Source: Albidovulum aestuarii (GTDB taxonomy: Bacteria; Pseudomonadota; Alphaproteobacteria; Rhodobacterales; Rhodobacteraceae). From it: 64,000 bases of DNA. The stretch covers positions 600,552 to 664,551 of the forward strand of contig NZ_JASBQQ010000001.1 of assembly GCF_029961185.1 (NCBI RefSeq), in the 5' to 3' direction. A model generated the notes under the pieces. That model was given only the letters and a program-made list of their open reading frames with translations. It was not told the DNA's origin and ran no database searches. Of this stretch, positions 43,969 to 52,408 are shown piece after piece; within the stretch, counting starts at the first letter, position 1, and the number at the start of each line of letters is the position of its first letter. A program made the position numbers and the translations under genes.

Positions 43969-45348
43969 GTGGCTGGTAAGGTCCTGATCGTTGATGATGT
44001 CGCGACGAACCGCATTGTCCTCAAGGTCAAGCTGGCGGCGGCATTTTACGATACGATTCAAGCATCTGGCGGAAAAGAGGCACTGGATATCGCACGCAAG
44101 GTCCGGCCCGACCTCATCCTTCTCGACGTGGAACTGCCCGATCTTGACGGAATCGCCGTTTGCGAGAGTCTTAAGAACGATCCCGCCACCAGCGACATTC
44201 CCGTCGTGATGGTCACGGCCTTTCGCGACATGAACCGAAAGATGGAAGCCTTGCGCGCCGGGGCCGAGGATGTGTTCTGGAAACCCCTCGACGAAACCGT
44301 CTTGCTTGCCCGTATGCGTAGCCTGCTCAGGGCGCGCGAAACCGCGCAGCAACTCGGGCTGCGCGACAGCACCTATCGTGAACTGGGCTTCTCCGAACCG
44401 GCGCAGACCTTTGCCGGGCGGGCGCTCATCGGTGTCGTTGCGGACCGCCCCGAAATCGCGCTACCCCTGAAACGCGAACTTTCGGCCTTTCTCGATGACA
44501 GCTTCGTTGTGCTGGACCGCGAAACGGCGCTGGCGCCGCGCCTGAACGGGCCGGTCCCCGATGTGTACCTTATCTCAGCAGACCTCGACCGTCCGGGGGA
44601 GGGGTTGCGGCTCTTGTCAGAACTGCGCTCGCGTGCCTCCACCCGCTATTCGTCTGTCTGTGTAATCCTGCCCGCCGAAGCACGCGAGGCCGCCGCGATG
44701 GCCTTGGACCTTGGCGCTTCCGACCTGATCGAAGCATCGGCTGACCCCGAGGAAATGGCGTTGCGTGTCAAGACCCAGATCGTTCGCAAACGGCAATCCG
44801 ACCGGCTCCGGACTTCGCTCGCTGACGGGTTGCGGCTGGCGATGACCGATCCGCTGACCGGGCTGCACAACCGGCGCTATGCCCTGCCGCATCTGGCGCG
44901 CATCGCGGACCGCGCGGCAGGGGCCGGGCGTCAATTCGCGGTCATGGTGCTGGACCTCGACCGCTTCAAATCGGTGAACGACACCTACGGCCATCCCGCC
45001 GGTGATGCGGTGCTGGTCGAGATCGCCGGACGGCTGCGCTCCAATCTCCGCGCCGTCGACCTCCTTGCGCGGATTGGCGGCGAGGAGTTTCTCGTCGCCC
45101 TGCCCGACACGACGCCCGAAGCCGCGCAGGCCACCGCCGAACGCCTGCGCCGGGTGATCGGCGAACGCCCGGTTCCGCTGCCCGGTGGCGCCGGAGCCAT
45201 TCCGATCACGATGTCGATCGGCCTCGCCCTTGGCCCCGGCCGCCCCGGCGGCACTGTCGAGGACCTGATCGGCCTGGCCGACCGCGCCCTTCTCGGCGCG
45301 AAGGCCGAGGGGCGCAATCAGGTCACGGTCGGGCTCAGCGCCGCGTGA
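43969..45348 (+). CDS. pleD: Response regulator/diguanylate cyclase PleD
   Basis: A 459-residue REC-REC-GGDEF protein. The first receiver has the phospho-acceptor in LILLDVELPDLDG and conserved Lys in VFWKPLD; the second receiver (about 150-270) lacks an obvious acceptor pattern and serves as dimer adaptor. The GGDEF domain has GGEEF (RIGGEEFLVAL) and the inhibitory site RAVD. Phosphorylation is known to dimerise PleD and raise c-di-GMP. I choose GTG at 43969 since GGAG lies 6 bases upstream and MAGKVLIVDD is the usual start; ATGs at 43924 and 43957 are alternatives. Confidence 0.94.
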   Translation: MAGKVLIVDDVATNRIVLKVKLAAAFYDTIQASGGKEALDIARKVRPDLILLDVELPDLDGIAVCESLKNDPATSDIPVVMVTAFRDMNRKMEALRAGAEDVFWKPLDETVLLARMRSLLRARETAQQLGLRDSTYRELGFSEPAQTFAGRALIGVVADRPEIALPLKRELSAFLDDSFVVLDRETALAPRLNGPVPDVYLISADLDRPGEGLRLLSELRSRASTRYSSVCVILPAEAREAAAMALDLGASDLIEASADPEEMALRVKTQIVRKRQSDRLRTSLADGLRLAMTDPLTGLHNRRYALPHLARIADRAAGAGRQFAVMVLDLDRFKSVNDTYGHPAGDAVLVEIAGRLRSNLRAVDLLARIGGEEFLVALPDTTPEAAQATAERLRRVIGERPVPLPGGAGAIPITMSIGLALGPGRPGGTVEDLIGLADRALLGAKAEGRNQVTVGLSAA

Positions 45349-45354
45349 CCGCTC

Positions 45355-45825
45355 TTACCGCCGCTTGCGGCGCTGCAGCTCGGCATCAATCCGGTCGGCA
45401 AGGGCCCCGCGTTCCGCCGCACTCATCGCCGCGATACGGTCACTGATCAGCCGTCGCCCAAGGTCGAAGCGCTCCGTCATCCGCGCGGAATGCTCGGCGA
45501 TTAGCGCATCTACGGCAGACGGGTCCCACGGCTCAGCCCGCAAACCCTCGGCCAGCCGGGCCATGTCCTCGCGCGTCTGGGCGCGGTGATCTCGATAACC
45601 GGGTTCCGCCGCCATGAAGGCATCGCGCAGCGCCCGCCGATCCTCCCGTGTCAGAACTTCTGTGAAAATCCCCGCGCCGATATCACCATGAGGCCGCCAG
45701 CGGTGATGTTTCAGCGCTGCGCCGGCAACCACCGCGACAATGAAGAGGTTGAAGGCAAGCGACAGGATGAGGGTGATCTTCAGCCCCCGCCCCGTGCCTT
45801 TCGCTTTTTCGGTCGGCTCTGCCAT
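45355..45825 (-). CDS. Membrane-anchored periplasmic metal-sensor-like protein (CnrX/ZraP-like)
   Basis: A 156-residue protein with one transmembrane helix (about 18-38, ITLILSLAFNLFIVAVVAGA) and a helical periplasmic domain, FTEVLTREDRRALRDAFMAA through DLGRRLISDRIAAMSAAERG, as in the heavy-metal-resistance/CpxP-like fold. A His/Arg patch KHHRWRPHG follows the membrane helix and could bind metal. It is the third gene after an ECF sigma factor and probably helps to control it. The start at 45825 is preferred since GGAGGA lies 6 bases upstream of it. Confidence 0.78.
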   Translation of the reverse strand: MAEPTEKAKGTGRGLKITLILSLAFNLFIVAVVAGAALKHHRWRPHGDIGAGIFTEVLTREDRRALRDAFMAAEPGYRDHRAQTREDMARLAEGLRAEPWDPSAVDALIAEHSARMTERFDLGRRLISDRIAAMSAAERGALADRIDAELQRRKRR

Positions 45826-45827
45826 GC

Positions 45828-46184
45828 TCATTCCTCCAACTCTGTCGCCAGCGCGAACAATTCGGCCTCCGGCAGCAGGTCGACAACGTCACCAGTCGCG
45901 ACCAGCCCGCCCGTCAGCAGATCGGGATCGGCGAGCCCCGCATAGCCGAACCAGAGCCCCGCGACAGTCGCCGTGGCCAGCCCGCCCAGCCCCTGCCATC
46001 CGCCAAGCAGATCGCCGATCCGCGACAGCAGACCCGGCCCACGCACAGGCGCAGGCTCCGGCCGTGCGGCTTGTGCATCGGCCAGCACTCTTGCCATCAG
46101 CGCCTCCGAAGGTTCTGGCGGATACGCACGCGCAGCCGAGAAGAAACCTTCCAGCCCGTCATCATCATGCTTGCGATCAGTCAT
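45828..46184 (-). CDS. Single-span membrane protein, possible anti-sigma factor
   Basis: A 118-residue protein. The N-terminal 60 residues are cytoplasmic and acidic/alanine-rich (DGLEGFFSAARAYPPEPSEA), a hydrophobic segment follows at about 70-85, and the tail (GLVATGDVVDLLPEAELFAL) is short. No zinc-binding anti-sigma motif (HxxxCxxC) is present. The gene overlaps the end of the sigma factor gene by 8 bases and is followed by the metal-sensor-like gene, the usual place of an anti-sigma factor. Function is inferred from position only. Confidence 0.62.
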   Translation of the reverse strand: MTDRKHDDDGLEGFFSAARAYPPEPSEALMARVLADAQAARPEPAPVRGPGLLSRIGDLLGGWQGLGGLATATVAGLWFGYAGLADPDLLTGGLVATGDVVDLLPEAELFALATELEE

Positions 46185-46761
46185 CGTCATACCCCAGTTC
46201 TGCGCGCCGCCCTGCCAAAGCCGCCGTCAAACCACGTTTTCCTCTTGCCGTCAGGCTTTCGACCGCCTCAACGCCCACGCCCATGATCTCGGCGATCTCG
46301 GGGTTCGACAGCCCTTCGAGATGGCGCAGGATCACCGCTTCGCGCTGGCGTTCCGGCAGGGTCATCAGCGCGGCATCCAACGCCGCCGCCCGCTCAGCCT
46401 CGATCATCCTGCCGACCGCGCCGGGCGTCGTCTCCACCGGTTCCGGCGCCTCGTCCAGGGGCAGGCCGCGCCGTTTTCTCAGGCGGTCTGTGGCAAGGTT
46501 GACCGCGACGCGGTAGAGCCAGGTCGTGATCCTCGCCTGCCCGGCCTGCCAGTCCGGCGCCTGACTCCAGAGCCTTAGCATCGCCTCCTGCGCCACATCC
46601 TCGGCCTCGGCCCTGTCGCCCAGCATCCGCGCGGCCACGCGAAACGCCAGCGGGGTCAACCGAAGCGTCAGCACCCGTGCGGCCCCGGCATCGCCGCGGC
46701 CGTAAAGCGCCAGAAGCGCTTCATCCGATCTGTCATCCTCGGCGTCAAAGGCCATGGCCAT
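46177..46761 (-). CDS. ECF-type RNA polymerase sigma factor
   Basis: A 194-residue sigma factor. Region 2 includes LTPLAFRVAARMLGDRAEAE then DVAQEAMLRLWSQAPDWQAG, and region 4 includes LPERQREAVILRHLEGLSNP then EIAEIMGVGVEAVESLTARG. Regions 3 and 1 are absent as expected. It begins an operon with a membrane protein and a metal-sensor-like protein, and an EF-hand protein gene lies downstream of its promoter on the same strand. GGGA lies before the ATG at 46761; a second ATG follows two codons later. The promoter it recognises is not visible. Confidence 0.92.
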   Translation of the reverse strand: MAMAFDAEDDRSDEALLALYGRGDAGAARVLTLRLTPLAFRVAARMLGDRAEAEDVAQEAMLRLWSQAPDWQAGQARITTWLYRVAVNLATDRLRKRRGLPLDEAPEPVETTPGAVGRMIEAERAAALDAALMTLPERQREAVILRHLEGLSNPEIAEIMGVGVEAVESLTARGKRGLTAALAGRRAELGYDDD

Positions 46762-46812
46762 CGTTCCCAAGACCTATAGCGTTCAGGCACGGCCCGCAAA
46801 TTCACCTTTTCC

Positions 46813-46836
46813 GGGACGGCGCACAAGCACCGTCCC
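46813..46836 (-). terminator. Hairpin after the EF-hand gene
   Basis: GGGACGG (46813-46819) pairs with CCGTCCC (46830-46836) around a 10-base loop. On the minus strand the sequence GGAAAAGG follows rather than a T run, so termination may be partial. It separates the EF-hand gene from the sigma factor gene. Confidence 0.45.
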
Positions 46837-46856
46837 GTCCGTCACTTTCGCAACGC

Positions 46857-47465
46857 TCACTCGGCGTCCTCGTCGTCCCAGCCGAACCACTGGCCCATGC
46901 CTTGCCCCATGCCGTGACCATGACCCTTTCCGTGGCCCTTGCCGCGCATCGACTGGCGGCCTTCGCGCATCTCGGACATCCTGGCCTGCATCGCCTCGGC
47001 CTCTTCCGCGCTCACCGCGCCGTCGCCATCTGCATCGGCCCGGTCGAACATGCGGTCATGTGCTGGCGGGGCCAGCATCTCGACCGCACTGATCTTGCCG
47101 TCGCCGTCCAGATCGCGCATGGCGAACTGCCGGTCGACCATCGTGGTCACATGCTCCTGCATCTTTGCTGTCATGAAGGCGGTCGCCTCGTCCTTCGAGA
47201 TCATCCCGTCCTTGTCGCCGTCGAGACCCTCGACCGCCGCCTTGCGGTGTGCGTCCAGTTCTTCCTTCGTGATCTTGCCGTCACCATCGGCGTCGAACTC
47301 GGCAAAGTCGAAGCCACCCCCCATCATTCCCGGCATCATCATACCGCCGCCCATCATGCCGCCGCGCATTCCGCCGCGATCATGGGCCGATACGATGGCC
47401 GGCACCGCGAGAAGCGCCGCGCCGGAGAAAAGTGCGACGAGCGCATATGATGTCTTGGAAGCCAT
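46857..47465 (-). CDS. Exported EF-hand calcium-binding protein
   Basis: A 202-residue protein with signal peptide (about 1-27, ending IVSAHD), a Gly/Met-rich segment (GGMRGGMMGGGMMMPGMMGG) and four EF-hand loops: DADGDGKITKEE, DGDKDGMISKDE, DLDGDGKISAVE and DADGDGAVSAEE. The tail is rich in His, Gly and Lys (GKGHGKGHGHGMGQGMGQ) and, like the Met-rich part, could bind copper or another metal. It lies directly upstream of the ECF sigma gene on the same strand and may be part of the same stress or metal response. Confidence 0.86.
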   Translation of the reverse strand: MASKTSYALVALFSGAALLAVPAIVSAHDRGGMRGGMMGGGMMMPGMMGGGFDFAEFDADGDGKITKEELDAHRKAAVEGLDGDKDGMISKDEATAFMTAKMQEHVTTMVDRQFAMRDLDGDGKISAVEMLAPPAHDRMFDRADADGDGAVSAEEAEAMQARMSEMREGRQSMRGKGHGKGHGHGMGQGMGQWFGWDDEDAE

Positions 47466-47640
47466 GTCGTGTCCTTTCGGTTAATCCCGGCGGTGTCCGT
47501 CGCCGTCTAATCGTAAAACGGGCACGGCCCCGAATTCCGTCGCCGCCCACCGCAATATCCGCGACATTTTTTCACCCGGCCCGCATCTGCCTTCGCTTTC
47601 GCGGTCCGAAATGCTACAGGACAGGCAACAGGAGACGCCC

Positions 47641-48039
47641 ATGACCGATACGCTTGCCCTCCCCGAGGATGACCGCCCCGTACGCCCCGCCATGTGGCGC
47701 GGCTGGCGCCTGCGCTGCCCGAATTGCGGCGAGGGGCGGTTGCTGCACGGATATCTGAAGGTCAATGACCGCTGCTCTGCCTGTGGCGAGGACCTGCACC
47801 ACCAGCGCGCTGATGACGGGCCCGCCTATATGACGATCCTGATCGTCGGCCACCTGATGGCACCGATGATCATGTGGGCCTTTGTCAAGTTCCGCCCCGA
47901 TCCGCTTGTTCTGTCTGCGGTTTTCGCCATCGGCTGCATTGCGCTGTCGCTCTTTCTCCTGCCGCGGATGAAGGGGATTCTGGTCGCGATCCAATGGGCC
48001 AAGCGCATGCATGGCTTCGGCACGGATTCCAATGGCTGA
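47641..48039 (+). CDS. DUF983 membrane protein
   Basis: A 132-residue protein. A zinc-ribbon-like pair CPNC and CSAC (about 31-34 and 51-54) is followed by two hydrophobic segments (69-90 and 96-115). WRGWRLRCPNCGEGRLLHGY and DDGPAYMTILIVGHL are DUF983 text. It is common in alphaproteobacteria, often near cytochrome oxidase or Nudix genes; function unknown. The start at 47641 has AGGAG 6 bases upstream. Its stop codon overlaps the start of the Nudix gene. Confidence 0.87.
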   Translation: MTDTLALPEDDRPVRPAMWRGWRLRCPNCGEGRLLHGYLKVNDRCSACGEDLHHQRADDGPAYMTILIVGHLMAPMIMWAFVKFRPDPLVLSAVFAIGCIALSLFLLPRMKGILVAIQWAKRMHGFGTDSNG

Positions 48040-48718
48040 CACCGGCGAGGCGACCCCGATCCGCGATGCCTCGACGGTGCTTCTGGTGCGCCGCGACGGC
48101 GAAACCGGTCCCTCGATCCTCATGGGGCAGCGTGGCGCGGGCGCGGTCTTCATGCCGAACAAATATGTCTTTCCCGGCGGTGCGGTGGACCGGGGGGATG
48201 CCGATATCCCGCTGGCCGCGCCGATCGGGCCGGTCTGCACCGCGCGGCTCGGGCTCGACGCCACCCCGGGGCTGGCAGGCGCGCTGGCTGCAGGGGCGAT
48301 CCGCGAGCTTTGGGAGGAAACCGGCCTGATCCTCGGGCAGAACGGTGTCTGGCCCGGCGCGGTGCCCGACGACTGGCAGGACTTTGCCGGATCGGGATAC
48401 ATCCCCGCCGCCGCCCCGTTAACCTTCGTCTTTCGCGCGATCACGCCGCCCGGCCGCCCGCGCCGCTTCGATGCGCGGTTCTTCCTTGCCGACGCGACCC
48501 ATGTCGCGGGCGATCCCGATGATTTCTCGCGCGCTTCAGATGAACTGTCACATCTGCACTGGGTGCCTCTGACCGAAGCGCGGCGGCTGAACCTGCCCTT
48601 CATCACCGAGGTCGTTCTGGGCGAGGTGTCGGCCCTCCTGGACCACAATGGGCCACCTGACAGCGTCCCCTTCTTCGACAATTCCGGACCTGTTCCCCGG
48701 TTTCGCAGACTGCAGTGA
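48032..48718 (+). CDS. Nudix hydrolase, NUDT7/NUDT19-like
   Basis: A 228-residue hydrolase. The Nudix box is GALAAGAIRELWEETGLIL (REx2EExG helix intact) at about 86-104. STVLLVRRDGETGPSILMGQ and MPNKYVFPGGAVDRGDADIP fit the group that resembles eukaryotic NUDT7/NUDT19 (CoA diphosphatase-like), whose bacterial members have unclear substrates. It overlaps the end of the DUF983 gene by 8 bases and is translated with it. Confidence 0.88.
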   Translation: MADTGEATPIRDASTVLLVRRDGETGPSILMGQRGAGAVFMPNKYVFPGGAVDRGDADIPLAAPIGPVCTARLGLDATPGLAGALAAGAIRELWEETGLILGQNGVWPGAVPDDWQDFAGSGYIPAAAPLTFVFRAITPPGRPRRFDARFFLADATHVAGDPDDFSRASDELSHLHWVPLTEARRLNLPFITEVVLGEVSALLDHNGPPDSVPFFDNSGPVPRFRRLQ

Positions 48719-48722
48719 CGTC

Positions 48723-49616
48723 TCAGGCGAAGCTGAGGACAATCATCAGGACTGAGAGCACGACCAGCGCGATCCCCGCCATCTCGCGCGTCAGCAGCCG
48801 TTCGCGAAAGACCAGAACCGAGGCGATCATGGTAAAGACGATCTCGGCCTGCCCAAGCGCCCTCACATAGGCCGCATTCTGCAACGCGAAGGCCGCGAAC
48901 CAGCCGAGGGAACCTAGCATTCCGGTTATCCCGACCAGAACCGTCCTGCGCCAGCGGGTGAGGACACGGGCCAGTTCCCCCGGCTCGCGCCATACCAGCC
49001 ATGCCGACATCAGGACCGTTTGCAATAGCGTCGCGGCGGCAAGCGCCACCAGCGCCCGGGTGAAGAACGGCAGGGGCAAAAGCTCCAGCGTCGCGCCGCG
49101 ATAGCCGATGGCCGAAAGGCCAAAAAGCCCTCCAGCCAGAAGGCCGAAAAGAACGGGTCGCCCGACCAGCTTTGCACCGGGCTCCAGCCCGCGCGACAGA
49201 ATGATCACACCGGCAAAGCCGATCCCGATGGCCAGCCATCCCGCTGGGCTCACCGCCTCGCCAAGGATCACGGCGGAAAACAGCGCGACCTGCACCGTCT
49301 CGGTCTTGGTGAACGCAACACCCACCGCGAAGTTCCTTAGCGAGAACAGCGCGACGGTGAGAAAGGTCGCGACGATCTGGGCAATGCCGCCAAGGGCCAC
49401 GAATGCCAGAAAACGCGGGCTGATCGCGGGTAAAGGGTCCCCCGTCGCCCGCAGGACCAGTACGGCCAGCGTCAGGGCAATCGGTGCTGCGAACAGAAAC
49501 CGTGAAAACGTCGCCCCGCCGGTCGACAAACCCGCGCCCTTCAACTGCTTTTGCAGCATGAAACGCACGGTCTGCATGGCGGCAGCGGCCAGAGTGAAGA
49601 TGACCCAGAGGCTCAT
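48723..49616 (-). CDS. DMT-superfamily (EamA) transporter
   Basis: A 297-residue inner-membrane protein with about ten helices in two EamA repeats (about 3-135 and 150-290). LWVIFTLAAAAMQTVRFMLQ and QIVATFLTVALFSLRNFAVG in the first repeat, and GSLGWFAAFALQNAAYVRAL and GQAEIVFTMIASVLVFRERL in the second, are of the YdcZ/RhaT-like exporter kind. It converges on the Nudix gene with 4 bases between. Substrate unknown. Confidence 0.86.
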   Translation of the reverse strand: MSLWVIFTLAAAAMQTVRFMLQKQLKGAGLSTGGATFSRFLFAAPIALTLAVLVLRATGDPLPAISPRFLAFVALGGIAQIVATFLTVALFSLRNFAVGVAFTKTETVQVALFSAVILGEAVSPAGWLAIGIGFAGVIILSRGLEPGAKLVGRPVLFGLLAGGLFGLSAIGYRGATLELLPLPFFTRALVALAAATLLQTVLMSAWLVWREPGELARVLTRWRRTVLVGITGMLGSLGWFAAFALQNAAYVRALGQAEIVFTMIASVLVFRERLLTREMAGIALVVLSVLMIVLSFA

Positions 49617-49653
49617 GCGCCCCTTCTGTCACGCCGGAAGGGCAGAGGAAAGA

Positions 49654-50550
49654 TCAGTTCCCCGGGCGCAACGGATGCGGCACCGGATCCTTTGCCTTCA
49701 GGAAATACTGGCGGAAGATCTCGCCATAGGATCGGTACAGATACCCCTCGTTCCGGCGCAGGAACTCCTCACGCCGCTCGGCATAAAGCGCAGGCAGCCT
49801 GTACCAGGCAACACCGGGCTTTGCATGGTGCACGGTATGCAGGTTGTTGTTGAGGAACAGGAAGGACAGCACACCCCGCCCCTCGACGATGACCGACCGG
49901 CCCCGCGCCAGATCATGGGCGCGGTGTTCAAGGAAGGTGCGGATCTTCAATATAGACATGCCGGCATAGGCCGAGGCGACATAGGCAAGTACCGGCATCT
50001 CGGCAGCGGCGATCCAGAGCCCGACAAGGATCAGCCCGGCCACGTGCAAGGCCCAGTCGCGGGCGATCGCGCGATCTCCGTCAAGGATCGCGCGGGCATC
50101 GCCGGAATAGAGCGCGTGAACCGACAAAGCCGGGCCGATCAGCATCCGCCCTAGAAGCGTGTTGTTCGCCCGCAAAAGGCGTTGCCGCCAGCGCGGCAGA
50201 CCTGCCCAGACCACCGGGTCGAGGTAGTTCGATTCCGGATCGTCATAGGGATCGGTCAGCCGCTCGTCGCGGTGATGCTCAAGGTGCAGATCGCGGAACC
50301 GGCCGTAGGGGTAGAAAAGCCCGATGGGCAGAAAGACCAGCGCCTCATTCAGCGCCTTCTTGCGGAACGGATGGCCGTGCAGCACCTCATGCTGAAGCGA
50401 GGAATGTAGCGTCACCGACAGGATAAGGACCGCGATGCCGAAGGGCAGCCAGAGCGCGGCAAGAACCGTGGTCGCAAGCGCACAGGCGAGGTAACATGCG
50501 GCGAGCAGCGCCAGCGTCGGCCATTCAATTGCGGGACGGTTCTCAGACAT
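49654..50550 (-). CDS. Membrane fatty-acid desaturase / ring hydroxylase family protein
   Basis: A 298-residue di-iron membrane enzyme. Three histidine boxes are intact: HEVLHGHP (about 55-62), HLEHHRDER (about 90-98) and HTVHHAKPG (about 219-227). Four hydrophobic segments surround them. The substrate could be a lipid acyl chain or a carotenoid. It overlaps the upstream DUF2061 gene by 8 bases and the pair is divergent from an XRE regulator, so regulation of membrane composition is plausible. Confidence 0.87.
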   Translation of the reverse strand: MSENRPAIEWPTLALLAACYLACALATTVLAALWLPFGIAVLILSVTLHSSLQHEVLHGHPFRKKALNEALVFLPIGLFYPYGRFRDLHLEHHRDERLTDPYDDPESNYLDPVVWAGLPRWRQRLLRANNTLLGRMLIGPALSVHALYSGDARAILDGDRAIARDWALHVAGLILVGLWIAAAEMPVLAYVASAYAGMSILKIRTFLEHRAHDLARGRSVIVEGRGVLSFLFLNNNLHTVHHAKPGVAWYRLPALYAERREEFLRRNEGYLYRSYGEIFRQYFLKAKDPVPHPLRPGN

Positions 50551-50758
50551 GCCCGCCCCCGATGCGTCCCCAGGAGATACGGGACCAGACGCGCTCGTAG
50601 ACGATGTAACAGGTGAGGCCGATCAGCGTGTTGGCAACGGCCATTCCCCCGCCAAGCGCCACCGAACCGGTCATCAAGAAGCCGACAAGCGCCATTGAGG
50701 CGAGGCCGAGCAGGTTCCACAGAATTGCCTTCAGAAATGTCCGTTTACGCGTATCCAT
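50543..50758 (-). CDS. DUF2061 small membrane protein
   Basis: A 71-residue protein with two hydrophobic helices (about 9-29 and 38-56). TFLKAILWNLLGLASMALVG and YIVYERVWSRISWG are DUF2061 text. Function unknown. It is translated just before the desaturase (8-base overlap), as the first gene of a two-gene unit, and diverges from the XRE regulator across an AT-rich space. Confidence 0.82.
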   Translation of the reverse strand: MDTRKRTFLKAILWNLLGLASMALVGFLMTGSVALGGGMAVANTLIGLTCYIVYERVWSRISWGRIGGGHV

Positions 50759-50857
50759 TCACATCCCTTTCTCCTCAGACCAGCTAAGCGAAGACCGGGA
50801 AATTGCGAATTCCGAATATGATTAACAATTCTCATCATTTGTGATTTAATTAACATC

Positions 50858-51721
50858 ATGCGCAAAAATATCGACAAACGCGACCGCGCCGGCCTGTTTC
50901 GTGACCGTCTCGTGCAGGCTCTGGCCGAAAAGGGCGAAAACCAAAGCAGCCTCGCCCGCCTGGTGGGCGTGGACCGCTCCACCATATCCCAGCTTCTGAC
51001 CGGTCAGGGCGCCCGGCTGCCGAACGCGCAGGTCGTGGCCGAATGCGCCACCGCGCTTGACGTTTCGGCCGACTGGCTTTTGGGCCTGACCGAACGGCCT
51101 GAACGGCTGGCCGATCTCCTCGCCACCTCGATGACCATGACCGAAGCGCCCCGCGCGCTGATCGACGAAACCATCTTCGGCTGGCATCAGGAGGCGGCGG
51201 GCTACAAGATCCGTCATGTCCCGGCCACCCTGCCCGACATGCTGAAGACCCGCGACATGCTGCGCTGGGAATACGAGCCGCAACTGGGCCGCACCGCCGA
51301 ACAGGCCATCGGCGCGTCGGAGGACCGGCTGAACCTCATGGCGCGGTCGGGCTCGGATTATGAAATTGCGCTGCCGCTGCACGAACTGGAGGCCTTTGCC
51401 CGCGCCGAGGGCTATTACCGTGGCCTGCCCGCCCACATCCGCGCCGAGCAGATCGAGCGGCTGCGCCAGCTTTACGGCACGCTTTACCCGGCCTTGCGCA
51501 TCTATGTCTTCGACGCGCGGCGGGTCTTTTCCTCACCGGTCACGATCTTCGGCCCGCTCCTCGCCGTCCTCTATCTCGGCCGCCACTACATCGCCTTCCG
51601 CGACAGCGCCCGCGTGACGAGCTTTTCGGCGCATTTCGACTGGCTGGTGCGCGAAGCGGAACTCGGCGCGCGCGACTTTCCGTTTCTGCTCAACCGGTTG
51701 GAACGCGAGACAGCCATCTGA
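50858..51721 (+). CDS. XRE-family transcriptional regulator with large C-terminal domain
   Basis: A 287-residue regulator. The Cro/CI-type helix-turn-helix is at about 14-75 (ENQSSLARLVGVDRSTISQL). The C-terminal 200 residues (HQEAAGYKIRHVPATLPDML, LHELEAFARAEGYYRGLP, YPALRIYVFDARRVFSSP) are a conserved-looking sensor or dimer domain I cannot name. It is divergent from DUF2061-desaturase. The 99-base space contains the direct repeats ATTAACA at 50821-50827 and 50849-50855 and GAATTC at 50808-50813, possible binding sites. Control of lipid desaturation is inferred from position. Confidence 0.87.
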   Translation: MRKNIDKRDRAGLFRDRLVQALAEKGENQSSLARLVGVDRSTISQLLTGQGARLPNAQVVAECATALDVSADWLLGLTERPERLADLLATSMTMTEAPRALIDETIFGWHQEAAGYKIRHVPATLPDMLKTRDMLRWEYEPQLGRTAEQAIGASEDRLNLMARSGSDYEIALPLHELEAFARAEGYYRGLPAHIRAEQIERLRQLYGTLYPALRIYVFDARRVFSSPVTIFGPLLAVLYLGRHYIAFRDSARVTSFSAHFDWLVREAELGARDFPFLLNRLERETAI

Positions 51722-51757
51722 CCCCGGTCGGTTACCGCACGACTGGCAAGGAGCACT

Positions 51758-52408
51758 TCACTTCCCGAAAAGTAGGAATAACAAGGGCACAGGCGCCACC
51801 GCCACCAGCACCGAAATCAGATAGGGCCAGAACCGGTAGCACCCAGATATTCCGGCAAAGAAGGCAAGGCCCCCTCCCCCGCCTAAGGCAGAATTTCCGG
51901 GCATGTTCAGCAAGATCGCGAGAACCACATATCTGTTGCGCATCAATCCTTTGCCGAACCGCCCGGAGATCTTTCCTGACACAAAATCCGGACGGTCCTG
52001 CGGAGAGATACCAGAAAGTTCCACAATAAAGTCGGCGGCCCGTTTCAGCCTCAGCCAGCCCGCCAGCCGCGACAGAACATGCAGCGGAACGAACCTGGCG
52101 ATGCCGTAGGACAGAAGCAGCGCTCCGACCATGCCGGTGTAAACGATGGGGGACGCCTGCCCACCGAAAACGAAAAGCAAGGTCAAGCCGATCTCGGCAC
52201 CCGGAACGAAGGGGACCGCCGCGGCCAAGACAAACAAGAAAAGCGCCCACATCATGATGCGATGGATCAGCGGTTCGTTCATCGGGCGCATTTCAGGGAT
52301 GGCGACACCCAGCAGAACCTTTCCTGCGATCCAGCCAAGAGCAAGAAGACCGACATAGAGACCAATGGCACGCCTTGCCGCCCAAAGGCGCTTCAGAACC
52401 GGGCGCAC
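51758..52408 (-). CDS. Membrane protein, VTT/DedA-like
   Basis: A 216-residue inner-membrane protein with about five helices. NMPGNSALGGGGGLAFFAGI near the C-terminus resembles the re-entrant Gly/Pro loop of VTT-domain (DedA/TMEM64-type) proteins, and PFVPGAEIGLTLLFVFGGQA the first such loop. VTT proteins are linked to lipid scrambling or transport. The similarity is distant and the acidic residues common in DedA are not obvious. Its first 16 bases overlap the end of the next upstream gene. Confidence 0.65.
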   Translation of the reverse strand: MRPVLKRLWAARRAIGLYVGLLALGWIAGKVLLGVAIPEMRPMNEPLIHRIMMWALFLFVLAAAVPFVPGAEIGLTLLFVFGGQASPIVYTGMVGALLLSYGIARFVPLHVLSRLAGWLRLKRAADFIVELSGISPQDRPDFVSGKISGRFGKGLMRNRYVVLAILLNMPGNSALGGGGGLAFFAGISGCYRFWPYLISVLVAVAPVPLLFLLFGK

